Source: Paraburkholderia sp. BL21I4N1 (GTDB lineage: Bacteria > Pseudomonadota > Gammaproteobacteria > Burkholderiales > Burkholderiaceae). Taken from it: DNA of 64,000 nucleotides. The stretch is from NCBI RefSeq assembly GCF_002973525.1, contig NZ_PVEN01000002.1, positions 62,001-126,000 on the forward strand, written 5' to 3'. Positions 1 to 8,215 of the stretch are shown here, piece after piece (positions within the stretch are counted from its first letter, which is position 1; every line of letters starts with the position of its first letter). Made by a program: the position numbers and the translations under genes. The notes beneath the pieces were generated by a model. It made no database searches. It saw only the letters and a program-made list of their open reading frames with translations, and was not told where the DNA came from.

Positions 1-2823
1 ACCATCGAAGCCCACTGGGGCCCTGAATGGGAAAAACGCGCCTACGCCGCGCCCTCATTCGACGGGAATAAGAAAGACTTCTCGATCCAGCTGCCGCCGC
101 CGAACGTCACGGGCACCCTGCACATGGGCCACGCCTTCAACCAGACGATCATGGACGGCCTCACCCGCTATCACCGCATGCTCGGCGAAAACACCCTGTG
201 GGTGCCGGGCACCGACCACGCGGGGATCGCCACGCAGATCGTCGTCGAACGTCAACTCGACGCGCAAGGCGTGTCGCGCCATGACCTCGGCCGCGAAAAA
301 TTCGTCGAACGCGTCTGGGAATGGAAACAGGAGTCCGGCTCGACCATCACGAACCAGGTCCGTCGCCTCGGCGCCTCGATCGACTGGTCGCGCGAATATT
401 TCACGATGGACGACAAAATGTCGACCGCCGTGCGCGACGTGTTCGTCCGCCTGTATGAACAAGGCCTGATCTATCGCGGCAAACGCCTCGTCAACTGGGA
501 CCCGGTGCTGATGACGGCCGTGTCCGACCTCGAAGTGGCCAGCGAAGAAGAAAACGGCTTCCTCTGGCACATCCAGTACCCGCTCACCGATGGCTCGGGC
601 CATCTGACGGTCGCGACCACCCGCCCGGAAACCATGCTCGGCGACACCGCCGTGATGGTCCATCCGGAAGACGAACGCTACGCGCACCTGATCGGCAAGA
701 CGGTCACGCTGCCGCTGTCGGGCCGCGCAGTACCCATCATCGCCGACGACTACGTCGACCGCGAGTTCGGTACCGGCGTCGTCAAGGTCACGCCCGCGCA
801 CGACCAGAACGACTACGCGGTCGGCCAGCGTCACAACCTGCCGATGATCGAAATCCTCACGCTCGACGCGAAGATCAACGACAACGCACCGGAAAAATAC
901 CGCGGCCTCGACCGTTTCGACGCCCGCAAGCAAGTGGTGGCGGACCTCGAAGCGCTCGGCGTGCTCGAATCGGTCAAGCCGCACAAGCTGATGGTGCCGC
1001 GCGGCGACCGCACGAATGTCATCATCGAGCCGATGCTGACGGACCAGTGGTTCGTCGCCATGAGCAAGCCGGCGCCGGAAGGCACCTTCAATCCGGGCAA
1101 ATCGATCGCCGACACCGCGCTGGACGTGGTCCGCAGTGGCGAGATCAAGTTCGTGCCGGAAAACTGGTCGACCACGTACTACCAGTGGCTCGAAAACATC
1201 CAGGACTGGTGCATCTCGCGCCAACTCTGGTGGGGCCATCAGATCCCGGCGTGGTACGGCGAAAACGGCGAGATCTTCGTCGCGAAGACCGAAGAAGACG
1301 CCCGCGCCAAAGCCACGGCAGCCGGCTACACGGGGGCGTTGAAGCGCGACGAAGACGTGCTCGACACGTGGTTCTCGTCGGCGCTGGTGCCGTTCTCGTC
1401 GCTCGGCTGGCCGAACGAAACGCCGGAGCTGAAGCATTTCATGCCGTCGTCGGTGCTGGTCACCGGTTTCGACATCATCTTCTTCTGGGTCGCGCGCATG
1501 GTCATGATGACCACGCACTTCACCGGCAAGGTGCCGTTCGACACGGTCTACGTGCACGGTCTGGTGCGCGACGCCGAAGGCCAGAAGATGTCGAAGAGCA
1601 AGGGCAATACGCTCGACCCGATCGACATCGTCGACGGTATCGACCTCGACACGCTGGTCGCCAAGCGCACCACCGGCCTGATGAATCCAAAGCAGGCCGC
1701 ATCGATCGAAAAGAAAACCCGCAAGGAATTCCCGGACGGCATTCCGGCGTTCGGCACCGACGCGCTGCGTTTCACGATGGCCTCCATGGCCACGCTCGGC
1801 CGCAACGTCAACTTCGACCTGGCGCGCTGCGAAGGCTATCGCAACTTCTGCAACAAGCTGTGGAATGCCACCCGTTTCGTGCTGATGAACTGCGAAGGCC
1901 ACGATTGCGGCTTCGAGCAGCCGGCCCAGTGCGGCGAGTGCGGCCCGGACGGCCATCTGCATTTCTCGCAGGCCGACTACTGGATCGTCTCGCGCCTACA
2001 GCGCGTGGAAGCGGAAATCGCCAAGGGTTTCGCCGACTATCGTTTTGACAATGTGGCCAACGCCCTATACAAGTTCGTATGGGACGAATACTGTGATTGG
2101 TATCTCGAACTCGCCAAGGTTCAGATCCAGACGGGTCAGCCGAACCAGCAGCGCGCCACGCGCCGCACGCTGTTGCGCGTGCTCGAGACGGTGCTGCGCC
2201 TCGCGCATCCGGTGATTCCTTTCATTACCGAAGCGTTGTGGCAGAAAGTGGCGCCGTTGGCCGGACGTTACCCCGCGGGCCATGCCGAGGGCGAAGCGTC
2301 CATCATGGTGCAACCTTACCCTGTTGCCGAGCCTTCGAAGATCGACGAAGACGCGGAACAATGGGCCGCCGATCTGAAAGCGGTGATCGACGCGTGCCGG
2401 AATCTGCGCGGTGAAATGAATCTGTCGCCGGCGGTCAAGGTGCCGTTGCTCGCCACCGGCAACGCGGAGCGGCTGCGTACCTTCGCTCCGTACGCCCAGG
2501 CGCTGGCCCGCTTGTCGGAAGTGCAGATTATCGCCGACGAGGCAACGCTGGACGCCCAGGCAGATGGCGCGCCAATTGCTATCGTAGGGAATGACAAGCT
2601 CGTGCTGAAGGTCGAAATCGACGTTGCCGTGGAGCGCGAGCGTTTGTCGAAAGAAATTGCGCGGTTGAGCGCGGAAATCATCAAGTGCAACGGCAAATTG
2701 CAGAACGAAAGTTTTGTTGCAAAGGCGCCGCCGGCAGTCGTTGAGCAGGAGCAGAAACGGCGGGCTGAATTCGAAGCCACGGTGGGCAAGCTGCAAGCCC
2801 AGCTGGCGCGTCTGCCTGCCTGA
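1..2823 (+). CDS. valS: Valyl-tRNA synthetase (5' end outside window)
   Basis: Class I aminoacyl-tRNA synthetase that charges tRNA-Val in the cytoplasm and edits mischarged threonine. The frame is open from base 1 without a start, giving 940 visible codons; from memory the family is about 950-960 residues in Burkholderiales, so only some 15 residues are missing. The HIGH-type signature reads HMGH at visible codons 41-44 and KMSKS sits at codons 529-533, with the editing domain between them. The last 65 or so residues form the typical ValS C-terminal coiled coil, rich in Glu, Lys and Leu. The first internal ATG (124) lies inside the HMGH motif and cannot be the start. galU follows after 84 bases on the same strand. 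Confidence 0.98.
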   Translation, partial: TIEAHWGPEWEKRAYAAPSFDGNKKDFSIQLPPPNVTGTLHMGHAFNQTIMDGLTRYHRMLGENTLWVPGTDHAGIATQIVVERQLDAQGVSRHDLGREKFVERVWEWKQESGSTITNQVRRLGASIDWSREYFTMDDKMSTAVRDVFVRLYEQGLIYRGKRLVNWDPVLMTAVSDLEVASEEENGFLWHIQYPLTDGSGHLTVATTRPETMLGDTAVMVHPEDERYAHLIGKTVTLPLSGRAVPIIADDYVDREFGTGVVKVTPAHDQNDYAVGQRHNLPMIEILTLDAKINDNAPEKYRGLDRFDARKQVVADLEALGVLESVKPHKLMVPRGDRTNVIIEPMLTDQWFVAMSKPAPEGTFNPGKSIADTALDVVRSGEIKFVPENWSTTYYQWLENIQDWCISRQLWWGHQIPAWYGENGEIFVAKTEEDARAKATAAGYTGALKRDEDVLDTWFSSALVPFSSLGWPNETPELKHFMPSSVLVTGFDIIFFWVARMVMMTTHFTGKVPFDTVYVHGLVRDAEGQKMSKSKGNTLDPIDIVDGIDLDTLVAKRTTGLMNPKQAASIEKKTRKEFPDGIPAFGTDALRFTMASMATLGRNVNFDLARCEGYRNFCNKLWNATRFVLMNCEGHDCGFEQPAQCGECGPDGHLHFSQADYWIVSRLQRVEAEIAKGFADYRFDNVANALYKFVWDEYCDWYLELAKVQIQTGQPNQQRATRRTLLRVLETVLRLAHPVIPFITEALWQKVAPLAGRYPAGHAEGEASIMVQPYPVAEPSKIDEDAEQWAADLKAVIDACRNLRGEMNLSPAVKVPLLATGNAERLRTFAPYAQALARLSEVQIIADEATLDAQADGAPIAIVGNDKLVLKVEIDVAVERERLSKEIARLSAEIIKCNGKLQNESFVAKAPPAVVEQEQKRRAEFEATVGKLQAQLARLPA

Positions 2824-2907
2824 TCGGGGCGCCATGTCCGCCTGTGATCCGACGGTGATCGGGCGGACACGGACTGATAGCTAAACCAGAGGACTCAGGG
2901 TAATCAC

Positions 2908-3789
2908 ATGCTAAAAGTTACAAAAGCGGTATTTCCAGTAGCAGGTCTTGGCACGCGGTTCCTCCCCGCCACGAAGGCGAGCCCGAAGGAAATGCTGCCG
3001 ATCGTCGACAAGCCGCTGATTCAATATGCGGTCGAAGAAGCCATGGCGGCCGGCATCACCGAGATGATTTTCGTCACGGGACGTAGCAAGCGCGCGATCG
3101 AGGACCATTTCGATAAATCGTACGAAATCGAAGCGGAACTGGAAGCGCGCGGCAAGGATAAGCTGCTGGAGTTGGTGCGCAGCATCAAGCCGAGCCATGT
3201 GGACTGCTTCTACGTGCGTCAGCCGGAAGCGCTGGGCCTCGGCCACGCGGTGCTGTGCGCGGAAAAGCTGGTGGGCGACAACCCGTTCGCCGTGATTCTC
3301 GCCGACGACTTGCTGTACGGCACGCCGCCGGTCATGACGCAGATGATCGAGGTGTTCGACCACTATCACAGCTCGGTGATTGGCGTCGAAGAGATCCCGC
3401 CGCAGGAAACCAAGTCGTACGGGATTGTCGACGGCAAGGAGTGGGAAGACTCGATCATCAAGATGTCGGGCATCATCGAGAAGCCGGAGCCGAGCGTGGC
3501 GCCGTCGAATCTCGGCGTGGTGGGCCGGTATGTGTTGAAGCCGCGCATCTTCGAACATTTGCGCGCGCTGAAACCGGGCGCCGGCGGCGAGTTGCAACTG
3601 ACGGACGCGATCCAGTCGTTGCTGGCCGACGAACAGGTGCTGGCGTACAAGTATCACGGCACGCGGTTCGACTGCGGCAGCAAGCTGGGTTATCTGAAGG
3701 CGACGGTGGAGTTTGCGTTGCGTCACCCGGAAGTGGCTGCTGATTTCGAAGAATATTTGCGTACCCGTTCGCCGGTGCTGGAAGGCTGA
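2908..3789 (+). CDS. galU: UTP--glucose-1-phosphate uridylyltransferase
   Basis: Makes UDP-glucose from UTP and glucose-1-phosphate, the precursor for LPS core, exopolysaccharide and trehalose or cellulose synthesis. The 293-residue protein has the nucleotidyltransferase signature GLGTRFLP at residues 13-20, followed by Lys27-Glu28 of the PKEMLP segment, as in bacterial GalU. Length matches the family. A GAGG-type ribosome binding site lies just upstream of the ATG. It follows valS closely and ends before a strong bidirectional terminator, so it may be transcribed from its own promoter in the 84-base gap or by readthrough from valS. Confidence 0.97.
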   Translation: MLKVTKAVFPVAGLGTRFLPATKASPKEMLPIVDKPLIQYAVEEAMAAGITEMIFVTGRSKRAIEDHFDKSYEIEAELEARGKDKLLELVRSIKPSHVDCFYVRQPEALGLGHAVLCAEKLVGDNPFAVILADDLLYGTPPVMTQMIEVFDHYHSSVIGVEEIPPQETKSYGIVDGKEWEDSIIKMSGIIEKPEPSVAPSNLGVVGRYVLKPRIFEHLRALKPGAGGELQLTDAIQSLLADEQVLAYKYHGTRFDCGSKLGYLKATVEFALRHPEVAADFEEYLRTRSPVLEG

Positions 3790-3856
3790 ACGAGCGTTAG
3801 ACGCATTGGCCTGTCAGCAGGTCTGTTTTAGCCTCTCGATAGCATCAGACTGACGT

Positions 3857-3899
3857 AAAAAAGGCGCCGTGCCCGCAATTGCGGGCACGGCGCCTTTTT
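3857..3899. terminator. Bidirectional intrinsic terminator between galU and the tusA-like gene
   Basis: A perfect GC-rich stem (14 bp, loop AATT) is flanked by an A-run on the left and a T-run on the right, so it can end transcription of galU on the plus strand and of the convergent tusA-like gene on the minus strand. Confidence 0.9.
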
Positions 3900-3934
3900 G
3901 TCTGTTGGGCGTTTGGTGCGTGACGCGCGCCGGT

Positions 3935-4168
3935 TTAGCGGCGTTTCATCAGGAACGTGAAGACTTTGTCTTGCGTTGAGGTTTCGACGATTTCGTTGCC
4001 GGTTTGTTTGGCGAAGGCGGCGAAATCGCGCTGCGAGCCGGGGTCGGTGGCGAGCACTTTGAGGATCTGGCCGCTTTCCATGTCGGCGAGCGCTTTTTTG
4101 GCGCGCAAGATGGGCAGCGGGCACAACAGGCCGCGTGCATCGACTTCCTTGTGAATCTGAATTTGCAT
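3935..4168 (-). CDS. TusA/SirA-family sulfur carrier protein
   Basis: A 77-residue TusA-family protein. Members carry a persulfide on one cysteine and pass sulfur to tRNA thiolation or molybdenum-cofactor enzymes. The hallmark CPLP motif is at residues 16-19, so Cys16 is the predicted persulfide carrier. Length is typical. The gene is convergent with galU and shares its terminator. Upstream of its start lies the repeat-rich region 4169-5010. Whether it is the true tRNA-thiolation TusA or one of the paralogues (YeeD/YedF type) cannot be decided, since no tusBCDE neighbours are present. Confidence 0.9.
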   Translation of the reverse strand: MQIQIHKEVDARGLLCPLPILRAKKALADMESGQILKVLATDPGSQRDFAAFAKQTGNEIVETSTQDKVFTFLMKRR

Positions 4169-4246
4169 CGACGATGACCTTCTGGGGCGGGGGCGTCGCG
4201 GTGGGGCGACGCTTGAGGTTCAAATTCTACAGTGTGGCTGCTGTTT

Positions 4247-4304
4247 TGGTCTTTCCTTGATTTGGTAGTGGTCTGTTGGCCTTTCCTTGTTTTCTTAGTG
4301 GTCT
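4247..4304 (+). repeat. Imperfect 30-bp tandem duplication at the edge of repeat A
   Basis: Bases 4247-4274 and 4277-4304 are two copies of a 28-base string (TGGNCTTTCCTTG at one end, TAGTGGTCT at the other) differing at four positions, with a period of 30. The second copy forms the outer edge of dispersed repeat A, so the edge of the element appears to have been duplicated. Confidence 0.7.
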
Positions 4305-4503
4305 ATTAGCGTTGCCCCTGTGCGGGGCGGCACTCACTTTCTTTGCCGCCGCAAAGAAAGTAAGCAAAGAAAGCGGGCTCAAACCGCCAGCCCATAAGCG
4401 GGTCCCCCGCACAGCCACGGTGGTGGCTCATCTGGAATCCGTGCCCTCGCACATTCCGCACTTGTGACAAAGGTGTCATTCATCCCGCCTCGCGCTACGC
4501 GCT
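4276..4503 (+). repeat. Dispersed hairpin repeat, copy A
   Basis: First of four copies (A-D) of a roughly 230-bp intergenic repeat. From the outer edge inwards: a GGCCTTTCCTTG string, GTGGTCTATTAGCG, a small C4/G4 hairpin, a perfect 11-bp stem at 4336-4361 with loop CGCC, the string AAGCAAAGAAAGCGGG, then a CATCTGGAATCCGTG block and a GTGACAAAG..GTCATTC block. It faces copy B in inverted orientation across about 157 bases. The short frames it opens (containing FFAAAKKV) are by-products. The whole 4169-5010 stretch holds no convincing gene: it consists of A, B and their spacer. Confidence 0.92.
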
Positions 4504-4660
4504 CGCCGGTCCGGTCCATCCCAAACCAGCGGTTTTTCCGCGCGCGGCGGGAACCATCGGCTTCGCCTCGGCGAGACGCCGACATGCCCCAAAAGCTCGC
4601 AAACGCTTCGTTGGCCAACCGCCAGGGATCCACTTGGCAGGAGCCATGCTTGAACGACCA

Positions 4661-4900
4661 GGGGGGCGCGCGCAGCGCCGCCGGAAGAATGACTGCTGTG
4701 CCACGAACGTGGAATGCGCGAGAGCCCGGATTCCAGATGCACCACTACCGAGACTGTGCGGGGGACCCACTTATGAGCTGGCGGTGTGAGCCCGCTTTCT
4801 TTGCTTACTTTCTTTGCGGCGGCAAAGAAAGTGAGTGCCGCCCCGCACAGGGGCAACGCCAATAGACCACCAAGAAATCAAGGAAAGGCCAACCCAGCAG
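4661..4900 (-). repeat. Dispersed hairpin repeat, copy B (inverted relative to A)
   Basis: Inverted partner of copy A, with the hairpin at 4807-4832. The A/B spacer (4504-4660) has no gene I can recognise. The outer end of B runs to within about 110 bases of the uvrD start, and the uvrD reading frame is open back through B. This creates a false N-terminal extension of 75 residues if the longest frame is chosen. B shares with copy D a longer outer edge (TGCTGGGTTGGCC) than it shares with A. Confidence 0.92.
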
Positions 4901-4974
4901 ACAAACAAAACCCAAGCACCGCGCAGCCAACCCCCAGTCAGCCAACCCAAAAAAACCAACCCCCCGCCGGGGCA

Positions 4975-4980
4975 TATAAT
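4975..4980 (+). promoter_or_regulatory. Candidate -10 box upstream of uvrD
   Basis: A perfect TATAAT stands 30 bases upstream of the chosen uvrD start, in otherwise C-rich sequence. No good -35 box is visible at 16-18 bases, so this is only a candidate. Confidence 0.4.
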
Positions 4981-5010
4981 GTCCCCCGACCTGCCGCCCT
5001 CCCGAGAAAA

Positions 5011-7365
5011 ATGCCCGATCTGCTCGCCAACCTGAACCCCGAACAACACGCCGCCGTCACGCTCCCCAACGAGCCGGCGCTCATCCTCGCCGGCGCGGGC
5101 AGCGGCAAAACCCGCGTGCTCATCACCCGCATCGCGTGGCTGATCCAGCACGGGCTGGCGTCGCCCGCCACGGTTCTCGCGGTCACCTTCACCAACAAGG
5201 CCGCGCGCGAAATGATGTCGCGCCTCCAGGGGCTGCTGCCCATCGACACGCGCGGCATGTGGATCGGTACCTTCCACGGCCTCTGCAATCGCATGCTCCG
5301 CGCGCACCATCGCGACGCAGGCCTGCCCGCCACGTTCCAGATCCTCGATACCGCGGACCAACTGTCCGCGATCAAGCGTCTGATGAAGGGCCTCAACATC
5401 GACGATGAAAAGTACCCGGCCAAAAACCTTCAGTACTTCATCAACAACGCGAAAGAACAAGGCCTGCGCCCGAAAGACGTCGACGCGACCGACAACTTCA
5501 ACCTCAAATTCGTCGAGCTTTACGAAGCCTACGACCAGCAGTGCCAGCGCGAAGGCGTGGTCGATTTCCCGGAACTGCTGCTGCGCTGCTTCGAACTGCT
5601 CGCGCACAATCCGCCGCTGCGCGCTCACTATCAGGCGCGCTTTCGCCATATCCTCGTCGACGAGTTCCAGGACACCAATAAGCTGCAGTACGCATGGCTC
5701 AAGATGCTGGCCGGCCAGACCAACTCAATCTTCGCGGTGGGCGACGACGACCAGTCGATCTATGCGTTCCGTGGCGCGAACGTCGGCAACATGCGCGACT
5801 TCGAGCATGAGTTCAACGTCCGCCATCTGATCAAGCTGGAGCAAAACTACCGCTCGCATGGCCATATTCTCGACGCGGCCAATCAGCTGATCGCCAATAA
5901 CTCGCGGCGTCTCGGCAAAAACCTGCGCACCGACGCAGGTCACGGCGAACCGGTGCGCGTGTACGAATCCGCCACCGATTCGCAGGAAGCCGGCTGGATC
6001 GTCGAGGAAATCAAGGCACTCATCAGCACCGGTACGTCGCGCAGCGAAATCGCCATTCTGTATCGCAGCAATGCGCAGTCGCGCACGATCGAACACACGC
6101 TGGTCAACGCGGGCATCGCGTATCGCGTGTATGGCGGCTTGCGCTTTTTCGAGCGCCAGGAAGTCAAGCACGCGCTCGCCTATCTGCGCCTGATCGACAA
6201 TCCGAACGACGACACCGCGTTCGTGCGCGTCGTCAATTTTCCTACACGCGGTATCGGCGCGCGCTCGATCGAACAACTCGCGGACGCGGCGCGTCTGTAC
6301 AACTGCTCGATGGCCGCGGCGATTCCGTACGTAGCCGGCAAAGCGGGGTCGAGTCTCTCCGGGTTTGCGAACCTGGTCGGCAAGATGCGCGCGGAAACGC
6401 AGCAAATGAGCCTGCCGGAAACCGTCGAATACGTGGTGCGCACGAGCGGGCTGTCCGAGTTCTATCAGAACGAACGCGAAGGCCAGGACCGGCTGGAGAA
6501 CTTGCAGGAACTGGTCAACGCGGCGGCGGCATTCGTCAGCGAAGAAGGCTACGGCATGGACACGCCCGCGCGTTCCATACCGCTGCGTCCGGGCGCGAGC
6601 GCCGCGCCTGAGCTCGCGGTCGCCACCGACGACCCGAATACCGTCGTGCTCGACGCCCCCGGCATCGCCGATCCGGCGCAAAACCCGGACACGATGACGC
6701 CGCTCGCCGGCTTCCTGTCGCACGCCTCGCTCGAAGCGGGCGACAACCAGGCGCAAGCCGGCCAGGAAGCCGTGCAACTGATGACGGTGCACGCGGCCAA
6801 GGGGCTGGAGTTCACCGCGGTATTCATCACCGGTCTGGAAGAGGGCCTGTTCCCGCACGAAAACAGCGCCATGGAATCGGACGGTCTGGAGGAAGAGCGG
6901 CGTCTCATGTATGTGGCGATCACGCGTGCGAAGGAGCGGTTGTATCTGTCGTTCGCGCAAAGCCGCATGCTGCACGGCCAGACCCGCTACAACATCCGCT
7001 CGCGCTTCTTCGACGAACTGCCGCAGGAAACCCTCAAGTGGCTCACGCCGAAGATCGAGGCGGGTGCGCGTTGGGGCGGCGGCCGTTCGGACAACGCGGG
7101 GTATGGGCGCGACTGGTTCGCACGGCCGGGTTATACAGGGCCCGCGTCGTCGACACCGGCGCCGTTGCCGGCTTTCGCGAATGAACAGCGGGCGGCGGAG
7201 ACCGGCTTCCGCGTGGGGCAGCAGGTGTTCCACACCAAGTTCGGCGAAGGCACGATCACCGCGCTCGAAGGCGGCGGCGTCGACGCCAAGGCGCAGGTCA
7301 AATTCAAGCGGCACGGCGAGAAGTGGCTGGCGCTCGCGGTCGCCAAATTGCAGGCGGTCGAATGA
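5011..7365 (+). CDS. uvrD: UvrD/PcrA-type superfamily 1 DNA helicase
   Basis: 3'-5' DNA helicase II used in nucleotide-excision and mismatch repair. The 784-residue protein opens with NLNPEQHAAV (Q motif) and has Walker A AGAGSGKT at residues 27-34, the Walker B/motif II VDEFQDT near residue 217, GDDDQSIYAFRG (motif III) soon after, and motif V TVHAAKGLEF near residue 592. The C-terminal 50 residues (GQQVFHTKFGEG..) form the Tudor-like tail seen in UvrD/PcrA. ATG 5011 was chosen because homology begins there; the frame is open upstream to 4786, but that part is translated repeat B. mtnN overlaps the stop by four bases (ATGA), so the two are probably cotranslated. Confidence 0.96.
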   Translation: MPDLLANLNPEQHAAVTLPNEPALILAGAGSGKTRVLITRIAWLIQHGLASPATVLAVTFTNKAAREMMSRLQGLLPIDTRGMWIGTFHGLCNRMLRAHHRDAGLPATFQILDTADQLSAIKRLMKGLNIDDEKYPAKNLQYFINNAKEQGLRPKDVDATDNFNLKFVELYEAYDQQCQREGVVDFPELLLRCFELLAHNPPLRAHYQARFRHILVDEFQDTNKLQYAWLKMLAGQTNSIFAVGDDDQSIYAFRGANVGNMRDFEHEFNVRHLIKLEQNYRSHGHILDAANQLIANNSRRLGKNLRTDAGHGEPVRVYESATDSQEAGWIVEEIKALISTGTSRSEIAILYRSNAQSRTIEHTLVNAGIAYRVYGGLRFFERQEVKHALAYLRLIDNPNDDTAFVRVVNFPTRGIGARSIEQLADAARLYNCSMAAAIPYVAGKAGSSLSGFANLVGKMRAETQQMSLPETVEYVVRTSGLSEFYQNEREGQDRLENLQELVNAAAAFVSEEGYGMDTPARSIPLRPGASAAPELAVATDDPNTVVLDAPGIADPAQNPDTMTPLAGFLSHASLEAGDNQAQAGQEAVQLMTVHAAKGLEFTAVFITGLEEGLFPHENSAMESDGLEEERRLMYVAITRAKERLYLSFAQSRMLHGQTRYNIRSRFFDELPQETLKWLTPKIEAGARWGGGRSDNAGYGRDWFARPGYTGPASSTPAPLPAFANEQRAAETGFRVGQQVFHTKFGEGTITALEGGGVDAKAQVKFKRHGEKWLALAVAKLQAVE

Positions 7366-8141
7366 GCGCCGCGCCGTCACATCGTCCGCTCGGTATTCTG
7401 GCGGCGCTGCCGCAGGAACTCGGTGATCTGATCGACGCGATGCGCGCCGAGTCCGGCGTGCGCACGATCACGCACGGTCAGCGCGACTATCATCTCGGCA
7501 CATTCCATGGCGCACCTTGTGTCGTGACGCTGGCGCGGGTCGGCAAGGCGGCGGCGTCGGCCACGGTCAGCGCGCTGATTCACGCGTTCGACGTCGAAGC
7601 GGTCGTGTTCACCGGCGTCGCCGGTGGCGTGGGCGCACAGGTGCGAGTCGGCGATATCGTCGTGGCCAATGCGCTGCTGCAGCATGACCTCGACGCGTCG
7701 CCGCTGTTTCCGCGCTTCGAAGTGCCGTTGCTGGGCGTCTCGCGTTTCGCGGCAAATGCGGCGCTGGCCGATCAGCTCGCGGCGGCTTGCGAACGCTTCG
7801 TCGCCGAAGAGGGCGCGGCGGCGGCGGCGCGGTTTGGAACCCGGGCGCCGCGCGTGCATCGCGGCCTGATTATCAGCGGCGATCAGTTCGTGGCCAGCGC
7901 GGCGGGCGTGAAAGCGCTGCGCGACGCGTTGCCGGACGCGCTTGCCGTGGAGATGGAAGGCGCGGCAATCGCGCAGGTTTGCTACGAATACGGCGTACCG
8001 TGCGCCGTGGTGCGCACGATCTCGGATACGGCCGACGATCACGCGCCGGAGTCGTTCGTATCGTTTCTGACGGAGATCGCGGGCACGTATTCGAACGCGA
8101 TCCTGACGCGGTTTTTAGAAGCGCGGAGTTCGGTACGCTGA
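7362..8141 (+). CDS. mtnN: 5'-methylthioadenosine/S-adenosylhomocysteine nucleosidase-type enzyme
   Basis: Purine nucleosidase of the PNP/UDP phosphorylase family, predicted to split methylthioadenosine or S-adenosylhomocysteine into adenine and a ribose derivative. The 259-residue protein shows the N-terminal GILAALPQE strand and glutamate, FTGVAGG, GDQFVAS, VEMEGAAIAQV and SDTAD, the last holding the catalytic aspartate. ATG 7362 overlaps the uvrD stop as ATGA, which fixes the start. It is longer than E. coli MtnN (232 residues) because of an alanine-rich insertion near residue 150. Substrate preference within the family cannot be read from the sequence. Confidence 0.85.
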   Translation: MSAAPSHRPLGILAALPQELGDLIDAMRAESGVRTITHGQRDYHLGTFHGAPCVVTLARVGKAAASATVSALIHAFDVEAVVFTGVAGGVGAQVRVGDIVVANALLQHDLDASPLFPRFEVPLLGVSRFAANAALADQLAAACERFVAEEGAAAAARFGTRAPRVHRGLIISGDQFVASAAGVKALRDALPDALAVEMEGAAIAQVCYEYGVPCAVVRTISDTADDHAPESFVSFLTEIAGTYSNAILTRFLEARSSVR

Positions 8142-8164
8142 GTTGCGTCGTACAGTGACTGACG

Positions 8165-8204
8165 AAAACGCCGGCGACATGAACTGACCACGCCGGCGTT
8201 TTTT
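8165..8204. terminator. Bidirectional terminator between mtnN and prpE
   Basis: Stem AAAACGCCGGCG paired with CGCCGGCGTTTT across a 14-base loop, flanked by A and T runs. It lies between the convergent mtnN and prpE stops. Confidence 0.88.
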
Positions 8205-8215
8205 CACCCCGCACG

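Noticed and set aside
55..1962. 635-codon frame opposite valS
   Set aside because: Shadow frame caused by third-position G/C bias; valS carries HMGH and KMSKS.
4464..4865. Short frames in repeats A/B encoding FFAAAKKV-type peptides
   Set aside because: The same peptides recur in every repeat copy and on both strands; they reflect the repeat, not selection on protein.
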